64,000 nucleotides of DNA, taken from Planctomycetota bacterium. Lineage in GTDB: Bacteria; Planctomycetota; UBA1135. Positions 41,226-49,665 of the stretch are shown in pieces. How positions within the stretch are numbered: position 1 is the stretch's first letter; the number at the start of each line of letters is the position of its first letter. The DNA is taken from contig QQUA01000020.1 of NCBI GenBank assembly GCA_008501825.1, positions 1 through 64,000 of the forward strand, read 5' to 3'. The notes under the pieces are model-generated. The model was not told where the DNA came from and did not search any database. It saw only the letters and a program-made list of their open reading frames with translations. The translations under genes were made by a program, and so were the position numbers.

Positions 41226-43181
41226 TTACACGCGTCGGTACAGGAGACCGGGAACCGGTTGTGCCCTGCGATTTAGCACGGCACCCAGGACCTTCGGACT
41301 CAACCTCCGCAAGACGTCAAGACCGCGGCGCGCCACCTCCAGGTGCACGCCGACACCGCTGATGACCAGGATGGAAGCATCGGCGAGGGTGGCATAGGCC
41401 CCACCGCCTCCGCCACTGGCCAAGGGCGGCCCATCCAGGATCACCCAGTCGCTTCTTTGCTTGGCCGCCTGCAAGCTGCGTCCAGCTTGATCCAAGCTCA
41501 ACCCGGCCAGAGGAAGAAGTTGCAAGCCGGGGATTTGCTCCGATTCCCGCAAACCGGCCAACAGGGCTTCCTCGCTGTCGTCCGCCGCCGGAACTCCAGG
41601 ATTGCGGGGATCCACTTGGGCCAAAATGATCCGCTGGTTTCCTTCCGCTCCAACCCTGGCCAAAGCTGCGGCAAAGGAACTCGCTCCTTCGCCAAGACCG
41701 GATGCGGCCACGTGCAAGACGCCGCCTTCCGGCATCTCCCGAGCCAAAGTTCCTTGAACCAAAACCGCACCTTGAGCCATTTCGGTAGCCCGCCCCTGTT
41801 TCACGGCGGAAGCCCGGAGCTTGCGAATGGAAGCCAAAACCGGCGTGCCCAGCTCTTTCTCCACGTCGGAGACCGTTTCTACCCGACTGTGCAAATAAGC
41901 CCGCAACAGGGCGGCGCAAATCGCTCCGGGTATCGCCAGGATCAAACCGAAGATGGCCATCAAGAAACGGTCGGGGAACCAGGGGCGCTCCGGAACCGAA
42001 GGCCATTGAATCACTCGAACGCTGATCTGACCTTCTTCGTCCAAAGCCCGGTTGATGCTTTCCTCGGTAGCCTTGGCTTTGTGGCTCAAGTATTCGTTCT
42101 TGAGCAAATCTCGTTGGGCCACCAGACGGTCGTATTCCGCCCGTTTCTGTTCGACTTCCCGAAGTTGTTCGCGTAAGGAATTTACGTTTCGGGTAGTGGC
42201 TTTTTCCATCCGGGTCAAGCTCTCGGTCAAAGCTTCCCGGGCGGCATTGATCTGATCTTTGATTCCAGTGACCTGGGTGGAATCTTCGTTAAAACGCAGC
42301 CGGGCCTGAGCCAGGTCCAGCTTTAACTGCAACAAGCGCTCGCGGTTGAAGGCAATTTCCCGGTTTTCCAATACCCCGGCGTCACTGATCAGTTCCTCTT
42401 GGCCTTCGGAGATGTCAGTCAAGGTCAGTTGCAACTGTTCCGCCGCGGTCAAACTTTCCAGCAACAGACTCCGCTTCAAAGTCAGGTCGCCACCGTCGTT
42501 TTCCACTCGAAAGCGAGTTAAATCGTCTTCAAGTTTCTGCAAATCCTCATCAATTTCTTCCGCCTTTTCCTCGAAAAATTCTTCCGATCCGGGAAGGCGG
42601 TGGACCTTGGCGTGCTCGGCCAAATAGGCGTCGAGGATGTAGCGAATATCCCTTTCCGCATCCTTGGCACTGAACTTCTTGTACTTGATTTCAAATACGT
42701 TGGTGAGCGGAATCGGATCCACCGAAACTTTGTTGCCGAACTTGAGAATCATCTGTTCCCGTTCGGACAACTTGGGAAACAAGCCGAGGTTTTGGCAAGT
42801 TTCCACGAAGATTTCCAAAAACTTCGGCGGCGGGCTGGGCGGTTTACCGGCGCGGTCGGCGATGATCCGATCGACCGCAACAGCGCGAACAGCCCGACTC
42901 ATCAGAATTTCAATCTCGGAATTGACGTCCTCTTGCGAGGTCACGAAAAATCCGGCTGAATCGGACATGGAAACCGGCAGTTCGGGAGCATTCTGCCGTC
43001 CCGGCTTCACCAGCACCTTGGCCTCCACCTGATACATCGGCGGGAAGGTGTAGGCGATCAGCATCAGGAAGCCGAAGAACACCACGAAGAAACCGATCGC
43101 CGTCCAACGCCATTGGAACAGGGCACGAATCAGCTTGCGCTGAGTATCGGTCTTCCGTTCGCTCGTTTGCTTAGGTTCCAT
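41226..43181 (-). CDS. Wzz/GNVR chain-length regulator fused to a P-loop kinase-like domain lacking the Walker Lys
   Basis: The product has 651 residues from ATG 43181. Membrane segment 1 (about 30-52) is followed by the Wzz domain, a coiled-coil periplasmic region (about 190-400) and a second membrane segment near VQWPSVPERPWFPDRF-onward. The cytoplasmic domain (about 480-651) matches bacterial tyrosine kinases, but its Walker A reads AASGLGEGASS with A500 where the catalytic Lys should be. The Walker A' (AQVDPRNPG, D524) and B (VILDGPP, D583) motifs remain. The C-terminal Tyr cluster is missing except one Tyr in LLYRRV. It probably controls EPS chain length as a kinase-dead or nucleotide-independent form. 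It is in the EPS operon between the export and polymerase genes. Confidence 0.85.
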   Translation of the reverse strand: MEPKQTSERKTDTQRKLIRALFQWRWTAIGFFVVFFGFLMLIAYTFPPMYQVEAKVLVKPGRQNAPELPVSMSDSAGFFVTSQEDVNSEIEILMSRAVRAVAVDRIIADRAGKPPSPPPKFLEIFVETCQNLGLFPKLSEREQMILKFGNKVSVDPIPLTNVFEIKYKKFSAKDAERDIRYILDAYLAEHAKVHRLPGSEEFFEEKAEEIDEDLQKLEDDLTRFRVENDGGDLTLKRSLLLESLTAAEQLQLTLTDISEGQEELISDAGVLENREIAFNRERLLQLKLDLAQARLRFNEDSTQVTGIKDQINAAREALTESLTRMEKATTRNVNSLREQLREVEQKRAEYDRLVAQRDLLKNEYLSHKAKATEESINRALDEEGQISVRVIQWPSVPERPWFPDRFLMAIFGLILAIPGAICAALLRAYLHSRVETVSDVEKELGTPVLASIRKLRASAVKQGRATEMAQGAVLVQGTLAREMPEGGVLHVAASGLGEGASSFAAALARVGAEGNQRIILAQVDPRNPGVPAADDSEEALLAGLRESEQIPGLQLLPLAGLSLDQAGRSLQAAKQRSDWVILDGPPLASGGGGGAYATLADASILVISGVGVHLEVARRGLDVLRRLSPKVLGAVLNRRAQPVPGLLYRRV

Positions 43182-43191
43182 TTCCCCTGCC

Positions 43192-44193
43192 CTAATCGTT
43201 AAGCCGGTAAACCGCGTTGTAGCCTACGCCGACGTTGATCGGCAGATTGCGGCGGATGAAGTGATCGATGGCCTCATTCACGTTGCCGATGCCGGTGCGC
43301 AGAATCAGGACCGTATCTCGAGGCCGGATTTGCACCAACCCCAAGGAATGACCGTGTTCAAAGGCTTCTTCCAAGTCGTAAAGACTGGCTTCAATAACCC
43401 CGTCCGGCATTCGACTCATCACCACCACTGAATCCAAAGCCGCGTATTCGGTTTCGCCGCCGGCTTTGGCCAGAGCTTCCACCAGGGTGGTTTCTGAAGT
43501 CAGGTCATAAACTCCGGGCCGCAAGACCTCACCCAATACGGAAAAGACGTTTTGAGCCAGCTTTTGCGAATTCAGCACCAACTCCAAGGTGGGAAGGTGT
43601 CTTTGCAAGCGCTCGTTCAAAAGGTCTTCGGCCTCGACCAGGCTCAATCCCGAAATTCGAACCGCGCCGATGCCGGGCAAAGACACGTGCCCGTCCGGGC
43701 TAATGGCGAACTCGCGGCTGGCGCCGTTGGGATTTCTCAACAGCATCTCCACGAACTTCTCGGCTTCCTGATCGCCTTCAATCAAAAACACCACCACCTT
43801 GGGGACGGAATCCCGAAGGTTGGGATAGAACTCGGCCAAGCGGCTTTCCATTTCGCTCTGCAAATCTTCGATTTTGCGATCGACGGCCTGAATCTGTCCC
43901 AGCCGGTGAAAGCTGATGGTGCCATCGGGAGCGATGCGGGTTTGCTCGTTTAGCTCCGGGTGCTCCTCCACTTGGATGTCGAGAAGATCTCCGATCCCCA
44001 AGCAGTACTCGTCCACCGGGTATTGCCTTCTGCAATACTCGAACACGAGCTGATCCCCCATGCCAAGCTGGTAAGCAGCTGAAGCCGGGGTCGGCGGCGG
44101 AGGATCATAGGGAGCTTCGAGATCGGGCTCGGTAGCGCAGGCCCCTAGTAGGCCCCCGAGCGCCATGAAGAACGGTAGGTGAGGCTTCCGCAA
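43192..44193 (-). CDS. Polysaccharide export lipoprotein (Wza-like, SLBB)
   Basis: The product has about 333 residues if TTG 44193 is used. That start gives a basic RKPH, a hydrophobic stretch LPFFMALGGLL and the lipobox LGAC. ATG 44166 and a more upstream TTG 44271 are alternatives, and no ribosome-binding site decides. The poly-export domain has GIGDLLDIQVEEHPELN and ISPDGHVSLPGIGAVRISGLSL, followed by SLBB repeats with VFSVLGEVLRPGVYDLTSETTLVEALAKAGG. It forms an outer-membrane channel for capsule or EPS export. The LG(M/I)GD motif appears twice near the mature N terminus, which is unusual. It is the first gene of the minus-strand EPS operon. Confidence 0.85.
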   Translation of the reverse strand: MRKPHLPFFMALGGLLGACATEPDLEAPYDPPPPTPASAAYQLGMGDQLVFEYCRRQYPVDEYCLGIGDLLDIQVEEHPELNEQTRIAPDGTISFHRLGQIQAVDRKIEDLQSEMESRLAEFYPNLRDSVPKVVVFLIEGDQEAEKFVEMLLRNPNGASREFAISPDGHVSLPGIGAVRISGLSLVEAEDLLNERLQRHLPTLELVLNSQKLAQNVFSVLGEVLRPGVYDLTSETTLVEALAKAGGETEYAALDSVVVMSRMPDGVIEASLYDLEEAFEHGHSLGLVQIRPRDTVLILRTGIGNVNEAIDHFIRRNLPINVGVGYNAVYRLND

Positions 44194-44384
44194 ATTGGGA
44201 AGAATCGCTGTCGGCCTTAAGGAAGGTGGCGGGAATGGCACAGGTCTTTTGGACGCGGTCCAGGACGCCAAGGGGGGGGCTTATTCTATCGGCCCATGAA
44301 GGATTGGCCTGTATATTGCGGCGAGAATGGCAACATATTCTTCGTCTTCCGCCCAGCCCCCCGCCCCAACGCCGAGTTCATCCC

Positions 44385-45686
44385 TTGAGTTTCCTTCGAG
44401 ATAGCGCCGGAACCCTGCTGTTCACCGCCGCCAGTGTGTTGCTGCAATTCGGCTCCGGAGTCATTCTTGCCCGAGTACTGCTTGCCGAGGGCCGGGGACT
44501 CTACGGGCTATTGGTCTTGATTCCATATTCCTTTCAAATTGTTATGAATTTGGGGTTTGGAGCCGCGGCAATGCGGCAAGTCGCCAAAATCCCAACATCT
44601 TCCGGAAAAATTTGCGCCAATGCCCTAGCCGTTGCGGTGGTCAGTGGTGGACTGACCAGTTTATTCCTGGTGATGATCCATCCGTTTTGGGTGAACTTCC
44701 TTGGCGAGCGGGTTACCACCGTGGAAGGAGGCTCCTTGGCCTTGAGTTTGTCCTTGCTGGCGGTGCCCCTGATCATGTTCGATCAATTCGCCGGTTCGGT
44801 GCTGACCGGGATGCACGCGGTCATGGCCACCAATTTGGCCCGCTTCCTACAAGCCTTCAGCTTTGTAGCCTTGTTGCCGGCGGCCTTCACTCTCGTAGGC
44901 AAGACCGTTCCCGCGGCCATGTACGCGTGGGTGATCTCCTTTACCTTGTCCGACGCCGCGGCGTTGATCATGGTCCTACAAGTGAAGAAAGGCCCGTTTC
45001 GGCCGGATTGGACCTTGTTCAAACAAGCCCTGCGCTTTGGCTTGAAGGTCATGCCGGGCGGCGCCGCCATGTATCTCCTGTTTCGCGCCGATCTGTTTCT
45101 GGTGAAGGCCTTTCGCCCCCTGGACGAAGTCGGCGTCTACGTGCAAGCCACCGGTTTGGCCTTCATGTATCAACTGTTCGGAGATTCGGTGGAAAGAGCC
45201 TTTCTTCCCCGGGTGTTTCGAAAATCGCAGGAAGACGCAAGTGAGCTGACTCCGCTGGTCTGCCGTTGCTACGTCCTGTTGATGTTGCCGATTACGGCGG
45301 CCGCGTTTGTATTTGCCTGGCCCATGATCCCGTTGATCTTCGGAGAAGAATTCCGTGGCTCGACTCTACCTTTCCTGATTTTGATTCCCGGTGTTCTCAT
45401 CGGCACCCCCGGCTATCTGTGCAATACCGATTTGCAAAGTCGAGGTTGGCCTGGATACGCCTCTGTTACCGCCAGTGGTTGTCTTCTGGTCAACATCCTC
45501 CTGAACCTGGTCATGATCCCGGCTTGGGGCATCCTCGGCGCCGCCGTGTCCTCCCTATTCGTATACGCTTCCTACGGAGTGGTCCTCGCTTGGGTCTATA
45601 AGCGAAAGACCGGAACGCCTTTGCACCGGGTGTTCTTTCCGGGACCTCAAGACGTGCGCATGGTCAAGGCTTTATTCAAGAAATAA
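44385..45686 (+). CDS. Polysaccharide flippase (Wzx/MATE-like)
   Basis: The product has 433 residues from TTG 44385. An upstream in-frame GTG at 44226 would overlap the divergent lipoprotein gene and lacks homologous-looking sequence. It is a polytopic membrane protein of about 12 helices, beginning SFLRDSAGTLLFTAASVLLQ and containing GRGLYGLLVLIPYSFQIV and GVYVQATGLAFMYQLFGDS. These are typical of the polysaccharide biosynthesis/MATE-like group that flips lipid-linked oligosaccharides. It is divergent from the lipoprotein gene and converges, with an 11-base overlap, on a glycosyltransferase gene. An out-of-frame ATG near 44327 gives only a short Ser/Pro-rich frame. Confidence 0.85.
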   Translation: MSFLRDSAGTLLFTAASVLLQFGSGVILARVLLAEGRGLYGLLVLIPYSFQIVMNLGFGAAAMRQVAKIPTSSGKICANALAVAVVSGGLTSLFLVMIHPFWVNFLGERVTTVEGGSLALSLSLLAVPLIMFDQFAGSVLTGMHAVMATNLARFLQAFSFVALLPAAFTLVGKTVPAAMYAWVISFTLSDAAALIMVLQVKKGPFRPDWTLFKQALRFGLKVMPGGAAMYLLFRADLFLVKAFRPLDEVGVYVQATGLAFMYQLFGDSVERAFLPRVFRKSQEDASELTPLVCRCYVLLMLPITAAAFVFAWPMIPLIFGEEFRGSTLPFLILIPGVLIGTPGYLCNTDLQSRGWPGYASVTASGCLLVNILLNLVMIPAWGILGAAVSSLFVYASYGVVLAWVYKRKTGTPLHRVFFPGPQDVRMVKALFKK

Positions 45687-46827
45687 GGCTTCTATAAACC
45701 TTTTCGGTCAACTCGCTGGAGCGGCCGACATCGAATCGAAAAGCGGATTTCCGACCCTGCTCCCCCATGCGGCGGCGACGCTCGGGATCAGCCAGCAGGG
45801 CGCAAATCGCTTCGGCCATCGCCTGGGCTTTGCCGTCGGGAACCAGGATTCCGGTCCCCGGTTCGACCACGTGATTCAAGCCGTCTACGGCAAAGGCCAC
45901 TACCGGTAAACAGGCGGCCAAGGCCTCGGCGGCAGCAAGTCCCACGCCTTCCCGTCGGGTCCCGGTAACGAATAAATCCGCCAGCCAAAGCAACTCGGGA
46001 ACGTCCAGGCGGTGGCCCAAAAACCGTACGTTTCCGCTTATACCGAGCTTTTCGGCCAGGGCTTCCCACTGCGGGCGCAAAGGTCCATCGCCGGCGAACC
46101 AAAGGCGCGCCTCAGGAAAGCGAGGAATCACTTCGGTCATGGCCTCCAGAACCAGCTCTTGACCCTTTTCCGCCACCATGCGTCCGACGCATAGGAGATG
46201 AGGTCCAGCCTCCATCAGATCGGCATGACTTTTCCGCCAACCTTCCAATTGTTCGGGGGAGGGGCGCTCGGGAACCACGATGCTGCTTGGAATCACACGC
46301 ACTTGATCCGCTTGAACACCAGGAATTTGCAAAAGCAAATCCCGAACTTCGGGACCGACCGCCAACAACGCTCCAGCCTTGGGAAAAACCCAGCGTTGCA
46401 GGCGCCGGCGTAAACCGGCCCGGCCGGATTGGGAATCCCGGTCTTGCGGCAACAATTTGGTGTCGTGAAAAGTAATGCAAACTGGGATGTTGGTTTTACT
46501 TCCGACCCAGACCGCCAGCCAGTCGGCATCGTCCAAATGAGCTTGTACCACCTGGATATTGTGGTCCTGCACTAGTTTTCGCACACCTCGATACCAGGAA
46601 CGTATATCCGAGATCGCCTGGTGGGGCTTCTTGATAGAGCGTCTTTCTACCCCCAAAACGTGGACCGGAATTCCATCGCGCTTTAAGAGATCTTCTACCG
46701 GACCACCTCGTTGCATTGCACAAACGTAGGGTTCCATTCCTTGTCGTTGCTGAGCGCAACTCAGACGGTGGATGTACATCTCGGCACCGCCGAGATTCAA
46801 GGTTGGAACGAGGTGTAAAACGCGCAA
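45676..46827 (-). CDS. GT4-family glycosyltransferase 1
   Basis: The product has 383 residues if TTG 46827 is used, giving an N terminus (MRVLHLVPTLNLGGAE) typical of the family. An ATG at 46896 and a TTG at 46914 would extend it by 23-29 residues that overlap the divergent gene. It is a GT-B fold: the donor domain has CVGRMVAEKGQELVLEAMTEV, FAGDGPLRPQWEALA and the conserved EGVGLAAAEALAACLPVVA. It should retain the sugar anomeric configuration. It is divergent from the next GT gene and convergent with the flippase gene. The sugar donor is unknown. Confidence 0.85.
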   Translation of the reverse strand: MRVLHLVPTLNLGGAEMYIHRLSCAQQRQGMEPYVCAMQRGGPVEDLLKRDGIPVHVLGVERRSIKKPHQAISDIRSWYRGVRKLVQDHNIQVVQAHLDDADWLAVWVGSKTNIPVCITFHDTKLLPQDRDSQSGRAGLRRRLQRWVFPKAGALLAVGPEVRDLLLQIPGVQADQVRVIPSSIVVPERPSPEQLEGWRKSHADLMEAGPHLLCVGRMVAEKGQELVLEAMTEVIPRFPEARLWFAGDGPLRPQWEALAEKLGISGNVRFLGHRLDVPELLWLADLFVTGTRREGVGLAAAEALAACLPVVAFAVDGLNHVVEPGTGILVPDGKAQAMAEAICALLADPERRRRMGEQGRKSAFRFDVGRSSELTEKVYRSLIS

Positions 46828-46864
46828 GGACTTCCGGGGGTTAGGGACTTTGGCCGGCGGTGAA

Positions 46865-46870
46865 TATACT
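46865..46870 (+). promoter_or_regulatory. Possible -10 element (TATACT) before GT4 gene 2
   Basis: TATACT at 46865-46870 ends eight bases before the TTG at 46879 and is followed by TCCCGGG. The same TATACTTCCCGG string precedes the ATG at 32841. It might drive a leaderless transcript. The -35 region shows no consensus. Confidence 0.3.
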
Positions 46871-46878
46871 TCCCGGGT

Positions 46879-48066
46879 TTGGCTGAGTCGGAACATCCCT
46901 TGGAAAGCACTCAAAGCAAGTCTCCGCCCTCACCCCAACCGCAAGGCCCCTTGCCGGTTCCGGTGCTTTTCGTGATCACCGACATGCGGGTCGGCGGTTC
47001 TCAAATGGTCTTGGCCGAAACCGCCCGTAGTTTTGATCCGGCTCGGGTGAAGCCGGTCGTAGCCTGCCTGAAAGACCCCGGGGCTCTGGCACCCCGATTG
47101 GAGCAGGCCGGCGTCCCCTTGTATTCGAACCTAATCGGTGGAAAGCGGGACGTGCGAGTGCTTTGGCGCCTGATGCGCATCATTCGTCGCCATAAGATCC
47201 GGGTGGTTTGGACCCTGGATTCCGGCGACAAGATGTTTTGGGGACGCCTGGCCGCCTGGTTGTGCCGAGTCAAGGGCATCGTTTCCGCCCTTCACATGAC
47301 CCGCAAGGCCGACGGCACCAAGGTAATTGAACGCTCCAATCGACTTTTGGAGCCGATCACCGATTGCTTCGTGGCGGTGGCGGAAGCGGCTGGCGAGTAT
47401 TTGATCGACCATGAGGGCGTTCCCAGAGACAAACTGCGGGTGGTTTACAACGGCATCGACGTTTCTCGTTTCACCGGTAACGGTCGAGCCGAGGCCAGAA
47501 AGGAGCTCGGCCTGGCGGAGGACGCCCCGGTGGCGGTCCACGTCGCCGTTTTTCGACCGGAGAAGGGCCATGACGTCCTCCTGGCCGCGGCCCAGAAGGT
47601 GGCGGAACGGCTGCCCGCAGCTCGTTTCCTTTTGGTCGGCGATGGTCCGACCCGGTCCCAAGTGGAAGCCCAATGCCGGGAAATGGGCTTGGCCGAGAAC
47701 GTTCTCTTCCTCGGCCAGCGAAGCGACGTCCCGGAGTTACTGGCGGCGGCCGACCTGAGTCTTTTGACCTCTCGCGGCTTCGTCGAAACCTTCCCTATGG
47801 CAATTTTGGAGGCGATGGCCAGTTCTCGACCTTCGGTCTGTACCAACGTCGGCTCCATTGCCGAAATGATTGAAGACGGTCGGAGCGGCCGGCTGGTGGA
47901 GTCGGAAGATTCCGATGGTCTGGCCGCCGGAATCCTCGAAATCATGGAGAACCCGGCTACGGCGGAAGCCTGGGGCCGGCGTGCGCGGGAGATCGTGACC
48001 ACCCAGTTCAGTTTGCAGAACATGGTTGCAGCCCACGAGAAAGTCATCTTTTCTTTGAACGGATAG
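46879..48066 (+). CDS. GT4-family glycosyltransferase 2
   Basis: The product has about 395 residues from TTG 46879; TTG 46951 (MPVPVLFVITDMRVGG) is an alternative. It is a GT-B fold enzyme with VLFVITDMRVGGSQMVLAE at the acceptor end. The donor domain carries VAVFRPEKGHDVLLAAA, LVGDGPTRSQVEAQC, VLFLGQRSDVPELLAAADL and the EX7E-type RGFVETFPMAILEAMA. It is a retaining glycosyltransferase of the EPS locus. It is divergent from GT4 gene 1, with overlapping 5' ends depending on which starts are used. WbaP follows after 119 bases that hold no recognisable gene. Confidence 0.86.
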   Translation: MAESEHPLESTQSKSPPSPQPQGPLPVPVLFVITDMRVGGSQMVLAETARSFDPARVKPVVACLKDPGALAPRLEQAGVPLYSNLIGGKRDVRVLWRLMRIIRRHKIRVVWTLDSGDKMFWGRLAAWLCRVKGIVSALHMTRKADGTKVIERSNRLLEPITDCFVAVAEAAGEYLIDHEGVPRDKLRVVYNGIDVSRFTGNGRAEARKELGLAEDAPVAVHVAVFRPEKGHDVLLAAAQKVAERLPAARFLLVGDGPTRSQVEAQCREMGLAENVLFLGQRSDVPELLAAADLSLLTSRGFVETFPMAILEAMASSRPSVCTNVGSIAEMIEDGRSGRLVESEDSDGLAAGILEIMENPATAEAWGRRAREIVTTQFSLQNMVAAHEKVIFSLNG

Positions 48067-48185
48067 AGTGGATGACCCGTCTCATGTTGCGCTGCTGCCG
48101 GCGTTCCCTCGTGGTTCGACGGCTCCCATCCCCTTGCCATTGGCACCATCTTCCTGCGATTCCCCGTTAGGAGTCTGAGCCCCCA

Positions 48186-49640
48186 ATGCTGCAGCGGCAC
48201 CACTTGATCATCCAAAGGGTTTTGTCCTACCTGGACTTAGCCCTTGTGTTCCTGTCCTGGTGGGCTTCTCTGAAGATTCGCCTGGGCATCAAAATCGACA
48301 ACCAGATCTTCATCCACGACTCAGAAGCCCAGCTTCTGCAGATCGGGTTGGCTGTGGTTCATGTCGTGGCTGTTTACAGGCTCTTCGGCCTGTACCACCG
48401 GTCCAGGCGGGCTTCCAGCCCCTTCGATGAGATCGGTCGGCTGGTTTTGGCCAATCTCCTGGTCTTTGCCGGGGTGATGGCCAGCGTTTTCGCCTTCCAG
48501 GTTCCCACCGCAAGCCGACTCCAGATTCTTTTGTTCGTCGGCTTGAACACGGCTCTGGTGGTCGTGTCGCGCCTGGCTATCCGATTTGTAGCAAGATATT
48601 TACGGCGAAGAGGCTACAACTTCCGGCACCTGGTCATCATCAAGAATCCGCGCCACGATCCTGAGCCGTTGCTGGAAAGGATCAAAGAGCACGCTTTCTG
48701 GGGTTTTCGGATCATCGGCATCGTCGACCCGGTCCCCGGTCCCGACGGACTGATGGTGGAAGTGCCCGAGTTCACTGGTGATCCTGAGGACCCGCCGGCG
48801 ATCCTGAATCTGGAGACCGCCGAGGGCTATCTGGACGAGGCCCCGGTCGACGAGATTTGGGTGGACGGCCCCCCGGATGAGGACAACGAGGTCTATGAGT
48901 TCATTGCCCGGGCTTCGGACCGGGGAAGCCGGGTCCGCTACGTCCTGGCCCGCAACTTCGTTCCCGGAGTGCGGTGGGGTTTTGAAACTTTCGACACCAT
49001 CACCACCCTGTCGGCGACCCGGACCACCATGGATGATCTCGCTTTATTCACCAAGCGACTCATCGACCTCACTGCCGCCTCGCTGATTTTGCTGCTGACT
49101 TCGCCGGTGATGTTGTTCACCGCCTTGGCTCTGCTGATGGAGAAGGAAGGCGGCATTTTGTTCCGGCAGGAGCGGGTGGGCTTGAACGGCCGCCGCTTTG
49201 AACTTTTGAAGTTCCGCAGCATGGTCGCCAATGCGGAAGCGAAACGGAAAGAACTGGAAGCCATGAACGAAATGTCGGGTCCGGTGTTCAAGATGACCAA
49301 CGATCCGCGCATTACCCGAATCGGGCGGTTCATCCGCAAATGGAGCATCGACGAGTTGCCCCAATTGTTCAACGTGCTGGTCGGCGACATGAGTTTGGTC
49401 GGTCCGCGGCCGCCGCTACCGACTGAGGTGGATCTGTATGAACGAAGGCAGAGACGTCGCCTGAGCGTCAAGCCGGGAATTACCGGGCTGTGGCAAGTTT
49501 CGGGCCGGAATGAGATTGACGATTTTGAAAGATGGGTTGAACTGGACTTGGAATACATCGAGTCCTGGTCCCTGAAGTTGGATTTCAGCATTTTGTTTCG
49601 GACGATTCCGGCGGTTTTGTTTGCAAAGGGAGCCCGCTGA
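48186..49640 (+). CDS. Undecaprenyl-phosphate sugar phosphotransferase (WbaP/WcaJ type)
   Basis: The product has 484 residues from ATG 48186. The N-terminal half has four hydrophobic segments and a Rossmann-like CoA_binding_3 domain. A fifth membrane segment near 290-315 (LIDLTAASLILLLTSPVML) starts the catalytic bacterial sugar transferase domain: RQERVGLNGRRFELLKFRSM, TRIGRFIRKWSIDELPQLFN, DMSLVGPRPPLP and KPGITGLWQVSGR. It starts repeat-unit synthesis by moving a sugar-1-phosphate onto undecaprenyl phosphate. It is the end of the plus-strand EPS genes; an insertion element begins three bases after its stop. Confidence 0.93.
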   Translation: MLQRHHLIIQRVLSYLDLALVFLSWWASLKIRLGIKIDNQIFIHDSEAQLLQIGLAVVHVVAVYRLFGLYHRSRRASSPFDEIGRLVLANLLVFAGVMASVFAFQVPTASRLQILLFVGLNTALVVVSRLAIRFVARYLRRRGYNFRHLVIIKNPRHDPEPLLERIKEHAFWGFRIIGIVDPVPGPDGLMVEVPEFTGDPEDPPAILNLETAEGYLDEAPVDEIWVDGPPDEDNEVYEFIARASDRGSRVRYVLARNFVPGVRWGFETFDTITTLSATRTTMDDLALFTKRLIDLTAASLILLLTSPVMLFTALALLMEKEGGILFRQERVGLNGRRFELLKFRSMVANAEAKRKELEAMNEMSGPVFKMTNDPRITRIGRFIRKWSIDELPQLFNVLVGDMSLVGPRPPLPTEVDLYERRQRRRLSVKPGITGLWQVSGRNEIDDFERWVELDLEYIESWSLKLDFSILFRTIPAVLFAKGAR

Positions 49641-49643
49641 ATC

Positions 49644-49665
49644 TGGCTCAGTCTATTGGAGGTCC
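49644..49665 (+). repeat. Left terminal inverted repeat of the IS-like element
   Basis: Pairs with 50746-50767 at 18 of 22 positions; the inner TATTGGAGGTC (49655-49665) is an exact match. The transposase stop codon (49653-49655) falls inside it. Confidence 0.65.

Noticed and set aside
44327..44404. Short ATG frame (MATYSSSSAQPPA) before the flippase
   Set aside because: It is out of frame with the flippase, 25 codons long and low complexity, with no ribosome-binding site.
48067..48185. GGTTCGA-like T-loop suggesting a tRNA gene
   Set aside because: The flanking bases cannot form a T stem, acceptor stem or anticodon arm.
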